Source of the DNA: Gammaproteobacteria bacterium
GTDB taxonomy: Bacteria > Pseudomonadota > Gammaproteobacteria > Xanthomonadales > Xanthomonadaceae
NCBI GenBank assembly: GCA_025360985.1
Contig: JANYBA010000058.1
Span: 1 to 5,192 of the forward strand
Direction: 5' to 3'
DNA: 5,192 bases
The notes below the pieces were generated by a model, which saw only the letters and a list, made by a program, of their open reading frames with translations, had not been told where the DNA came from and ran no database searches. Below, piece after piece: positions 1 through 5,192 of the stretch. How positions within the stretch are numbered: the stretch's first letter is position 1; each line of letters begins with the position of its first letter. A program made the translations under genes and the position numbers.

Positions 1-691
1 GATCCCGATCGAGGTTGCGATGAACGCCGTACGCCAGATCCAGCAGACCGGGCATGTCACCCGCGGCCAACTTGGCGTGCAGGTCCGCGAGGTGCAGCGC
101 GACGAGATGGCTGAACTAGGCCTGACGCGTCCGGGTGGCGCCTTGGTGAACAACGTCCAGAACGGCAGCGCGGCGGCGAAGGCTGGCATCCGTGCCGGCG
201 ATGTCATCACGGCATTCAACGGCAGTGAGATCGTCCATTCCTCCGATTTGCCGCCGCTGGTGGGTGCCATGGCGCCGGGCAGCCGGGCCAAGGTCAAGCT
301 GCTGCGCGACGGCAAGCCGCTCGAACTGACCGTGGTGTTGGAACTGCTCAACGACCAGGTCGCCGCCGCTCCCGATGGCAAGCCGGGCAAGGGTCCTGCG
401 GCCAGCGACGGCAATGCCTTGGGGATCGTGGTGTCCGAAATGGATGCCACAACCCGCTCCAAGCTTGACCTTGCCCCTGGCGAGGGCGTGCGTGTGAGTC
501 GGGTGGAAAACCCGATTGCGCGCCAGGCTGGCCTCACTGCCGGTGACGTGATCTTGCAGGTGGGCAAGATGCCGGTCGGCAGCGTGGTTGCCTACAACGC
601 GGCAGCCAGGAGTTACAAGTCAGGAGACAAAGTGCGCCTGCTTGTTCGAAATGCCGACAGCACCGGCCTGGTGACAGTGCTGGTGCCATAG
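1..691 (+). CDS. degP: DegP/HtrA (MucD-type) periplasmic serine endoprotease, C-terminal fragment with two PDZ domains
   Basis: This is the 3' part of a gene that enters from the left edge; the reading frame is open from codon 2-4, and the ATG at position 20 is internal, not a start. The first visible residues (IPIEVAMNAVRQIQQTG, then RGQLGV) match the junction after the trypsin-like domain of HtrA proteases, so the His-Asp-Ser triad lies outside the window. PDZ1 spans about 62-352, with a carboxylate-binding loop GALV at 137-148 and the GIRAGDVI core. A Gly/Ala/Pro/Lys-rich linker covers about 356-414. PDZ2 spans about 415-688, with GLTAGDVI. The family degrades or refolds misfolded periplasmic proteins, and the PDZ domains bind substrate C-termini and drive oligomer assembly. 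In pseudomonads and xanthomonads this gene commonly follows rpoE and its anti-sigma genes, so envelope-stress control from upstream is plausible but not visible. Codon use becomes less biased over roughly the last 90 bases. The family call is firm; the choice between the degP and mucD names is not. Confidence 0.93.
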   Translation, partial: IPIEVAMNAVRQIQQTGHVTRGQLGVQVREVQRDEMAELGLTRPGGALVNNVQNGSAAAKAGIRAGDVITAFNGSEIVHSSDLPPLVGAMAPGSRAKVKLLRDGKPLELTVVLELLNDQVAAAPDGKPGKGPAASDGNALGIVVSEMDATTRSKLDLAPGEGVRVSRVENPIARQAGLTAGDVILQVGKMPVGSVVAYNAAARSYKSGDKVRLLVRNADSTGLVTVLVP

Positions 692-706
692 TGCTAGACG
701 GCAGTG

Positions 707-747
707 GTCCCGGTCCCAGACTGTTCAGGGCGGTCTGGGGCCGGGGC
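707..747 (+). terminator. GC-rich stem-loop after the protease gene, possible terminator without U-tract
   Basis: The left arm 709-721 (cccggtcccagac) pairs with the right arm 733-745 (gtctggggccggg) over 13 consecutive positions, one of them a G-U wobble (714-740). Adding 707-747 and 708-746 (another wobble) gives about 15 bp. The loop is the 11 bases 722-732. The hairpin begins 15 bases after the protease stop codon, where a terminator is expected. No run of T follows; the next bases are gctgtgcgataat. It is therefore not a canonical intrinsic terminator. It could stop or pause polymerase with Rho, or protect the 3' end of the protease mRNA. Its right arm occupies the -35 region of the lepA promoter. 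The stem itself is certain on paper; termination is inferred. Confidence 0.55.
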
Positions 748-751
748 GCTG

Positions 752-760
752 TGCGATAAT
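752..760 (+). promoter_or_regulatory. Extended -10 promoter for the lepA operon
   Basis: The sequence TGC-GATAAT (752-760) is a TGn extension joined to a -10 hexamer that differs from TATAAT only at the first base. No good -35 exists at the normal spacing: the hexamer 17 bases upstream, 732-737, is ggtctg. That is tolerated in extended -10 promoters. Transcription would begin near 766-768, leaving a leader of about 32 bases before the ATG at 799, or about 47 before the ATG at 814. The site lies in the only large spacer of the window, just upstream of a conserved operon, which supports the call. Confidence 0.5.
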
Positions 761-798
761 GGCCTGTTTACACAGCCCAACGGCGCCGCGCTGCCCCC

Positions 799-2607
799 AT
801 GCAAGCAAATTTCATGCGGAATATCCGCAATTTTTCCATCATCGCGCATGTCGATCACGGCAAGTCGACGCTCGCCGATCGCATCATCCAGATATGCGGC
901 GGCCTAGAGGAGCGCGAGATGGAGGCGCAGGTGCTTGACTCCAATCCGATCGAGCGCGAACGCGGAATCACCATCAAGGCGCAATCGGTATCGCTGCCGT
1001 ACACGGCCCGCGACGGCCAGACCTACCAGCTCAATTTCATCGACACGCCCGGGCACGTCGACTTCAGCTACGAAGTGAGCCGCTCGCTCGCCGCCTGCGA
1101 GGGCGCCCTGCTGGTCGTCGATGCCGCCCAGGGCGTCGAGGCGCAGTCGGTGGCCAATTGCTACACGGCGGTGGAGCAGGGCCTGGAGGTGGTGCCGGTG
1201 CTCAACAAGATCGACCTGCCGACCGCCGACATCGAGAAAGTCAAAGCCGAGATCGAAGCGGTAATCGGCATCCACGCCGACGATGCCGTCGCCATCAGCG
1301 CCAAGACCGGCCTGAACGTGATCGAGGTGCTGGAGGCGATCGTCCAGCGCATCCCGGCGCCGAAGGATCGCGGCAGCGACAAGCTGCAGGCCCTGATCAT
1401 CGATTCCTGGTTCGACAACTACCTCGGTGTCGTGTCGCTGGTCCGAGTCATGCAGGGCGAAATCAAGCCGGGCGACAAGATCCTGGTGATGTCCACCGGT
1501 CGCGTGCACCAGGTCGACGAAGTCGGCGTATTCACGCCCAAGCGCAAGTTGCTGGCCAAGCTCGGCTCCGGCGAAGTGGGCTGGATGAACGCGTCGATCA
1601 AGGACGTGCATGGCGCCCCGGTCGGCGACACCCTGACCCTGGCCAACAATCCTGCCAGCGAAGCGCTACCCGGTTTCCAGAAGATGCAGTCGCGGGTGTT
1701 TGCCGGCCTGTTCCCGGTCGACGCCGACGATTTTCCGGCACTGCGCGAAGCACTCGACAAGCTCAAGCTCAACGACGCTGCGCTAAACTTCGAGCCGGAA
1801 AGCTCCGAGGCCATGGGCTTCGGCTTCCGCTGCGGCTTCCTCGGCATGCTGCACCTGGAGATCGTGCAGGAGCGCCTCGAGCGCGAGTACGACCTCAACC
1901 TGATCAGCACCGCGCCGACCGTCGTTTACGAAGTGCTGACCACCGACGGCAAGGTCATCCCGCTGGACAACCCGGCCAAGCTGCCGCCGGTGACCAAGAT
2001 CGAGGAAATCCGCGAACCGATCATCCACGCGAACATCCTGACCCCGCCCGACCACGTCGGCAGCATCATTACGCTGTGCGAGGAAAAACGCGGCCGCCAG
2101 GTCGGCATCAACTACCTCGGCAGCCAGGTACAGATCAGCTACGAGCTGCCGATGGCGGAAGTAGTGCTGGATTTCTTCGACAAGCTCAAGTCGGTGTCGC
2201 GCGGTTATGCCTCGCTCGATTATCACTTCGTCCGTTTCGAGGCCGGCCCGTTCGTGCGGGTGGACGTGCTGATCAACGGCGATCGCGTCGACGCGATGTC
2301 GATGATCCTGCACCGCGCCCACGCCGACCGCCGGGGCCGCGAGCTGTGCGACAAGATGAAGGACATCATTCCCCGGCAGATGTTCGACGTCGCCATCCAG
2401 GCCACCGTCGGCGCCAACATCATCGCCCGCTCCACGGTCAAGGCGATGCGCAAGAACGTGCTCGCCAAGTGCTACGGCGGCGACGCCACCCGCAAGAAGA
2501 AACTCCTCGAGAAGCAGAAGGAGGGCAAGAAGCGGATGAAGCAGTTCGGCAAGGTCGAAATTCCGCAGGAAGCCTTCCTGGCGGTGTTGCAGAGCGACAA
2601 CAAATAG
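799..2607 (+). CDS. lepA: Elongation factor 4 (LepA), ribosome-associated translational GTPase
   Basis: LepA binds the ribosome in the manner of EF-G; it has been linked to back-translocation, rescue of stalled ribosomes and initiation or 30S biogenesis. In 602-residue numbering all GTPase motifs are intact: G1 AHVDHGKST (16-24), the G2 region [10 protein letters not shown] (53-62), G3 DTPGH (82-86, with the catalytic His), G4 NKID (136-139) and G5 SAK (167-169). Domain II and the EF-G-like domain III follow, with [13 protein letters not shown] at 340-352. The LepA-specific C-terminal domain ends in the Lys-rich [16 protein letters not shown] segment. EF-G domain IV is absent, as the family requires. 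The start is uncertain: neither 799 nor the in-frame ATG at 814 has a Shine-Dalgarno match. E. coli LepA starts at the position of 814 ([10 protein letters not shown]), giving 597 residues and placing the catalytic His at 81 as in E. coli; xanthomonad homologues, as I recall them, carry a similar five-residue extension. First gene of the operon, 30 bases before lepB. Confidence 0.97.
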   Translation: MQANFMRNIRNFSIIAHVDHGKSTLADRIIQICGGLEEREMEAQVLDSNPIERERGITIKAQSVSLPYTARDGQTYQLNFIDTPGHVDFSYEVSRSLAACEGALLVVDAAQGVEAQSVANCYTAVEQGLEVVPVLNKIDLPTADIEKVKAEIEAVIGIHADDAVAISAKTGLNVIEVLEAIVQRIPAPKDRGSDKLQALIIDSWFDNYLGVVSLVRVMQGEIKPGDKILVMSTGRVHQVDEVGVFTPKRKLLAKLGSGEVGWMNASIKDVHGAPVGDTLTLANNPASEALPGFQKMQSRVFAGLFPVDADDFPALREALDKLKLNDAALNFEPESSEAMGFGFRCGFLGMLHLEIVQERLEREYDLNLISTAPTVVYEVLTTDGKVIPLDNPAKLPPVTKIEEIREPIIHANILTPPDHVGSIITLCEEKRGRQVGINYLGSQVQISYELPMAEVVLDFFDKLKSVSRGYASLDYHFVRFEAGPFVRVDVLINGDRVDAMSMILHRAHADRRGRELCDKMKDIIPRQMFDVAIQATVGANIIARSTVKAMRKNVLAKCYGGDATRKKKLLEKQKEGKKRMKQFGKVEIPQEAFLAVLQSDNK

Positions 2608-2626
2608 GGCGCCAGCCCCCAAACCC

Positions 2627-2630
2627 AGGA
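2627..2630 (+). promoter_or_regulatory. Shine-Dalgarno of lepB
   Basis: AGGA ends 7 bases before the GTG at 2638, which is good spacing. It decides in favour of this GTG as the lepB start, although the codon is not ATG. Confidence 0.75.
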
Positions 2631-2637
2631 ACCATCC

Positions 2638-3480
2638 GTGAGACTCATCCAAGCACTCGGGCACCATTTCGATTTCGCCTTGATCCTGACCATCCTGACC
2701 GGCCTCGCCGGGCTGGTCTGGCTGGTCGACGCGTTGTTCTTCGCCAAGGCCAGGAACCTGATGGTCGGCAACGGCGAGGAAGTCACCGTCCCCGGCATCG
2801 TCGAATACGCCCGCTCGCTGTTTCCGGTCCTGCTGTTCGTGCTGACCCTGCGCTCGTTCGTCGCCGAGCCGTTCCGGATCCCGTCCGGCTCGATGATGCC
2901 CAACCTGCTGGTCGGCGATTTCATCCTGGTCAACAAGTACAACTACGGCCTGCGGCTGCCGGTGCTAAACCGCAAGATCTTCGCGGTCGGCGAACCCAAG
3001 CGCGGCGACGTCATGGTTTTCCGCTACCCGGGCATGGGTCCGGACGATCCCGCCGCCGGCACCGACTACATCAAGCGCGTGATCGGCCTGCCCGGCGACG
3101 TGGTGACCGTCAGGGACAATCGCGTGACCATCAACGGCGTGGCCGTGGCCTACAAGGAAGCCGGTTACTTCGAAGGCCACGGTTCGGGCCTGGACATGAC
3201 CGGCTCGGTCATCCTGAACGAGGCGCTCCCGGGCCGGACGCACACTCTGATCGAGTTCCCCGGCAGCGGTTACGATCGCCACGATGGCACCTGGGCGGTG
3301 CCGCCGGGCCACTACTTCGTCATGGGCGACAGCCGCGACAACAGCGAGGACAGCCGCTTCTGGGGCTTCGTGCCCGAGCAGAACCTGGTGGGCCGGGCCA
3401 TGGCCATCTGGCTCAACTGCGAAGGCTGGGTCTGTTCGGACGGGTTCGATTATTCCCGCATTGGCGATACCATTCACTGA
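2638..3480 (+). CDS. lepB: Signal peptidase I (leader peptidase), inner-membrane Ser-Lys protease
   Basis: LepB removes signal peptides from Sec and Tat substrates on the periplasmic side of the inner membrane. The protein has 280 residues, shorter than the 324 of E. coli. Two hydrophobic segments (about 13-35 and 57-75) fit the two-TM topology. Family boxes are present in order: IPSGSMMP with the nucleophile Ser85 (E. coli Ser90), RGDVMVFRYP, DYIKRVIGLPGD with the general-base Lys146 (E. coli Lys145), and the C-terminal box GDSRDNSEDSR from Gly230 to Arg240, followed by WGFVPEQNLVG. The start is GTG, supported by an AGGA seven bases upstream. The only two cysteines, Cys261 and Cys266, lie close together near the C-terminus on the predicted periplasmic side and could form a disulfide. 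The gene is in the same frame as lepA, 30 bases after its stop, as expected from the classic lepA-lepB operon. Confidence 0.97.
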   Translation: MRLIQALGHHFDFALILTILTGLAGLVWLVDALFFAKARNLMVGNGEEVTVPGIVEYARSLFPVLLFVLTLRSFVAEPFRIPSGSMMPNLLVGDFILVNKYNYGLRLPVLNRKIFAVGEPKRGDVMVFRYPGMGPDDPAAGTDYIKRVIGLPGDVVTVRDNRVTINGVAVAYKEAGYFEGHGSGLDMTGSVILNEALPGRTHTLIEFPGSGYDRHDGTWAVPPGHYFVMGDSRDNSEDSRFWGFVPEQNLVGRAMAIWLNCEGWVCSDGFDYSRIGDTIH

Positions 3481-3526
3481 AGCCGCGGCCCGGGCGGGCG
3501 GCGGAGCGAATCGATAGCGGCGGTCC

Positions 3527-3533
3527 AAGGGGG
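3527..3533 (+). promoter_or_regulatory. Shine-Dalgarno of the DUF4845 gene
   Basis: AAGGGGG lies 5 bases before the ATG at 3539; its AAGG core leaves 8 bases. This is the most purine-rich ribosome binding site in the window and supports the ATG, although the gene product is small. Confidence 0.7.
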
Positions 3534-3538
3534 TCATC

Positions 3539-3919
3539 ATGTTTGTCAGGCAACGCGGTATCACGCTGGTCAGCTTCATCATCGTGCTGGTGATCGTCGG
3601 TTTCTTCGTCTACATGGGCATGGTGCTCGGGCCGAGTTATAGCGAGTACTACGGCGTGGTCAAGAGCATGAAGAGCCTCGCCGCCCAGCCCGACGCCGAC
3701 AAGCAGGACTTGGGCCGGCTGCAGATCAACCTGCAGAAGTATTTCGACGTCGGATACGTTGATTCGGTCCAGGGCAAGGACCTCAAGCTGATCCGGAACA
3801 AGACCCAGAACGAGGTCGACATGAATTACGAAGTGCGCAAGCCCTTCATCTACAACATCGACTTCGTCATCAAGTTCGACTACTCGATACCGCTAGGAAC
3901 CCCCGACACCCGTGAATGA
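3539..3919 (+). CDS. DUF4845 family small membrane protein
   Basis: This is a 126-residue protein of unknown function. It matches in position and character the DUF4845 proteins that sit between lepB and rnc in many beta- and gammaproteobacteria; the family assignment is from memory of the synteny and of the N-terminal pattern. A short basic head (MFVRQRG) is followed by one hydrophobic helix (about residues 8-28, [21 protein letters not shown]). A soluble domain of about 95 residues follows, rich in Lys, Asp and Tyr, and probably periplasmic by the positive-inside rule. The head resembles a type IV prepilin signal (Gly7 then Ile-Thr-Leu), but Ser12 stands where pilins have Glu at +5. No catalytic motif is visible. 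The strong ribosome binding site, the 8-base overlap with rnc and the family's conservation indicate a real, expressed gene. It might be a membrane partner of LepB or simply co-regulated with it; nothing here decides. Confidence 0.88.
   Translation: MFVRQRGITLVSFIIVLVIVGFFVYMGMVLGPSYSEYYGVVKSMKSLAAQPDADKQDLGRLQINLQKYFDVGYVDSVQGKDLKLIRNKTQNEVDMNYEVRKPFIYNIDFVIKFDYSIPLGTPDTRE
3895..3899 (+). promoter_or_regulatory. Weak, distant Shine-Dalgarno of rnc
   Basis: AGGAA ends 12 bases before the GTG at 3912, longer than optimal. An in-frame TAG at 3894-3896 rules out any earlier rnc start, and no start codon lies between it and 3912. Poor spacing plus the overlap with the preceding gene suggests that ribosomes finishing DUF4845 help initiate rnc. 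Confidence 0.5.
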
Positions 3920-4571
3920 CGGCTTCGGCCATTCCTTCCGCGACCCCGCGCTGTTGCAACAGGCCCTGCGCCATCGCAGCGCGGGGGCGGGGCACAACGA
4001 GCGGATGGAATTCCTCGGCGACGCCCTGGTCAACCTGATCGTCGCCGAAGCCCTGCATGACCGTTGGCCCAAGGCCGACGAAGGCGAACTGACCCGGGCC
4101 CGCGCCAGCCTCGTCCGCGAATCCGCGCTTGCCGAGATCGCCCGTGGCCTCAAGCTGGGCGATCGCCTGGACCTGGGCCCCGGCGAGATGAAAAGCGGTG
4201 GCCATCGCCGCGACTCGATCCTCGCCGATGCCTTGGAGGCAGTGGTCGCCGCCATCCACCTGGATGCCGGTTTCGCGGTCTGCCGCGAAGTCGTATTGCC
4301 CTGGTTCGAGCCATTGCTGGCCGAACTTCCCGTGGGCAAGGTCGGCAAGGACGCCAAGACGCGACTGCAGGAATGGTTGCAGGCGCGGCAATTCGCCCGC
4401 CCGGACTACGACTTGCTCGACAGCAGCGGCGAGGACCATGCGCGCAGTTTCCGGGTCCGCTGCCGGATCGAGTCGCCACCGCTGTCGGCCGAGTCCGAAG
4501 CCGGATCCTTGCGGGCCGCCGAACAGGCCGCTGCCGCGCTCGTGCTCGCCCAGCTCGAGGCCGCGCGATGA
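3912..4571 (+). CDS. rnc: Ribonuclease III
   Basis: RNase III cleaves double-stranded RNA; it separates 16S and 23S precursors from the rRNA primary transcript and processes selected mRNAs and antisense duplexes. The protein has 219 residues (226 in E. coli). The catalytic domain carries the signature [10 protein letters not shown], with Glu30, Glu33 and Asp37 aligning to E. coli Glu38, Glu41 and Asp45. GPGEMKSGG lies at 89-97, and ILADALEA has Asp106 and Glu109, matching the metal-binding Asp114 and Glu117. All active-site residues are therefore present. The dsRNA-binding domain covers about 147-217, from [10 protein letters not shown] to AEQAAA. Its last basic patch reads SLRAAEQ (199-205) where E. 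coli has SRRKAEQ, so it is less basic. The start is GTG at 3912, inside the DUF4845 gene; an in-frame TAG just upstream excludes a longer form. The stop overlaps the era start by 4 bases (ATGA), the conserved rnc-era arrangement. Confidence 0.97.
   Translation: MNDGFGHSFRDPALLQQALRHRSAGAGHNERMEFLGDALVNLIVAEALHDRWPKADEGELTRARASLVRESALAEIARGLKLGDRLDLGPGEMKSGGHRRDSILADALEAVVAAIHLDAGFAVCREVVLPWFEPLLAELPVGKVGKDAKTRLQEWLQARQFARPDYDLLDSSGEDHARSFRVRCRIESPPLSAESEAGSLRAAEQAAAALVLAQLEAAR
4557..4560 (+). promoter_or_regulatory. Shine-Dalgarno of era
   Basis: GAGG, within the last codons of rnc, ends 7 bases before the era ATG at 4568. It supports that start and allows initiation coupled to rnc termination. 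Confidence 0.6.
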
Positions 4572-5192
4572 GCGCGCCCTATCGGGCCGGGACGGTCGCC
4601 ATCGTCGGCCGGCCCAATGTCGGTAAGTCGACCCTGGTCAACGCCCTGGTCGGCGCCAAGGTCAGCATCGTTTCGCCGCGCCCGCAGACGACCCGGCATC
4701 GCCTCTTGGGCATCGCCACGTTCGAACAGGGGCAGCTCATGCTGGTGGATACGCCCGGCATCCACGGCGCGCAGAAGAACGCCATGAATCGCTACATGAA
4801 CCGGGCGGCGCGCGGCGCCGTCACCGACGTCGAAGCCGCCGTGCTCGTGGTCGAGGCCGGTCGCTGGACCGACGACGATACGCTGGCGTTCGCCGCGTTG
4901 AAGGAGTCGTCGGTGCCCTGCGTGCTGGCGATCAACAAGGTCGACAAGTTCGCCGACAAGGGCCTGCTGCTGCCCTTCATCGCGCAAGTCACCGAAGGCC
5001 GCGATTTCGTGGCCGTGCATCCGATTTCCGCGCTCAAGGGCAAGGGCACCGAGGCCTTGGTGAAAACCCTGGTCGGGCTGATGCCGGAATCCGATGCCCA
5101 TTATGGCGAAGACGAAATCACCGATCGCAGCGAGCGCTTCCTGGCCGGCGAACTGGTGCGCGAGCAGCTCATGCTGCGTCTGGGCGAGGAAG
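4568..5192 (+). CDS. era: GTPase Era, ribosome assembly factor, 3' end outside the window
   Basis: Era is an essential Ras-like GTPase that binds the 3' end of 16S rRNA and promotes 30S maturation. The first 208 codons are present and the frame runs off the right edge. The G motifs are intact: G1 GRPNVGKST (14-22), the G2 region [10 protein letters not shown] (36-45), G3 DTPG (61-64), G4 NKVD (123-126) and G5 SALKG (154-158). The Era-typical stretch [20 protein letters not shown], the segment around RWTDDD, and [18 protein letters not shown] near the visible end confirm Era rather than Der or another GTPase. The visible part ends at the start of the C-terminal KH domain; about 90 residues should be missing if the length is near the 301 of E. 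coli. The ATG overlaps the rnc stop (ATGA, 4568-4571), implying translational coupling between an rRNA-processing nuclease and a 16S maturation factor. recO commonly follows in related genomes. Confidence 0.96.
   Translation, partial: MSAPYRAGTVAIVGRPNVGKSTLVNALVGAKVSIVSPRPQTTRHRLLGIATFEQGQLMLVDTPGIHGAQKNAMNRYMNRAARGAVTDVEAAVLVVEAGRWTDDDTLAFAALKESSVPCVLAINKVDKFADKGLLLPFIAQVTEGRDFVAVHPISALKGKGTEALVKTLVGLMPESDAHYGEDEITDRSERFLAGELVREQLMLRLGEE

Noticed and set aside
692..798. A sigma-E type promoter for lepA in the spacer
   Set aside because: I found no GAAC-type -35 with a suitably spaced TCTGA-like -10; the extended -10 at 752-760 fits a housekeeping promoter better.
704..907. Small + strand open frame across the protease-lepA spacer
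   Set aside because: It starts inside the hairpin, has no ribosome binding site and runs out of frame into the conserved LepA N-terminus.
904..2667. Long reverse-strand open frames opposite lepA (904-1611 and 1783-2667)
   Set aside because: Their sequences are His/Asp/Leu/Val-rich, as expected for the antisense of GC-biased codons. They show no recognisable motif, and lepA on the other strand is intact.
2965..3582. Reverse-strand open frame opposite lepB and the start of the DUF4845 gene
   Set aside because: Antisense shadow: it overlaps conserved catalytic parts of lepB and has no credible product.
1158..3593. An 811-codon open frame on the + strand spanning most of lepA and all of lepB
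   Set aside because: It is a shadow in another frame of GC-rich coding DNA. The translation is a low-complexity Arg/Gly/Pro/Gln string with no domain, while the overlapping frames encode two complete, well-known proteins.
4406..5101. Reverse-strand open frame opposite the end of rnc and most of era
   Set aside because: Antisense shadow with His/Gln/Arg-rich composition; rnc and era are both conserved and intact here.
1..5192. Mobile element, CRISPR array, tRNA/rRNA gene or novel defence system
   Set aside because: No direct repeat arrays, transposase motifs, tRNA-like folds or unassigned long gaps are visible. Apart from small spacers all bases belong to conserved housekeeping genes.

Overview
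The window is a GC-rich, densely coded, ordinary chromosomal stretch from a gammaproteobacterium. All genes are on the + strand. The gene order (degP/mucD-type protease, lepA, lepB, a small DUF4845 protein, rnc, era), the near-absence of spacers and the protein sequences point most strongly to the Xanthomonadaceae/Lysobacteraceae (Xanthomonas, Lysobacter, Luteimonas and relatives). That placement rests on remembered homologues and synteny, not on a search.

Region by region: positions 1-691 hold the 3' part of a periplasmic DegP/MucD-family serine protease. Only the two PDZ domains are visible; the catalytic domain lies before the window. Positions 692-798 are the only substantial spacer. It holds a strong GC-rich hairpin (707-747, no U-tract) directly followed by an extended -10 promoter (752-760), so a transcription-unit boundary is likely here. 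Then come lepA (EF4, 799-2607), lepB (signal peptidase I, 2638-3480), a DUF4845 single-pass membrane protein (3539-3919), rnc (RNase III, 3912-4571) and the first 208 codons of era (4568 to the right edge). The last three genes overlap, and the four downstream of lepA look like one operon served by the lepA promoter.

Functionally the operon joins translation and ribosome maturation (EF4, RNase III, Era) to protein export (LepB), with the quality-control protease next door. RNase III processes rRNA precursors and Era checks 16S rRNA maturation, so rnc-era coupling makes sense. LepB handles exported preproteins made by the same ribosomes.

I found no mobile element, CRISPR array, tRNA or rRNA gene, and no sign of horizontal transfer. 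I do not see a previously undescribed system. The points worth a second look are small: the hairpin-promoter fusion before lepA, the pilin-like N-terminus of the DUF4845 protein, a lone cysteine pair in LepB, a single in-frame amber codon between lepA and lepB, a weakened basic patch in the RNase III dsRNA-binding domain, and relaxed codon use at the 3' end of the protease gene.
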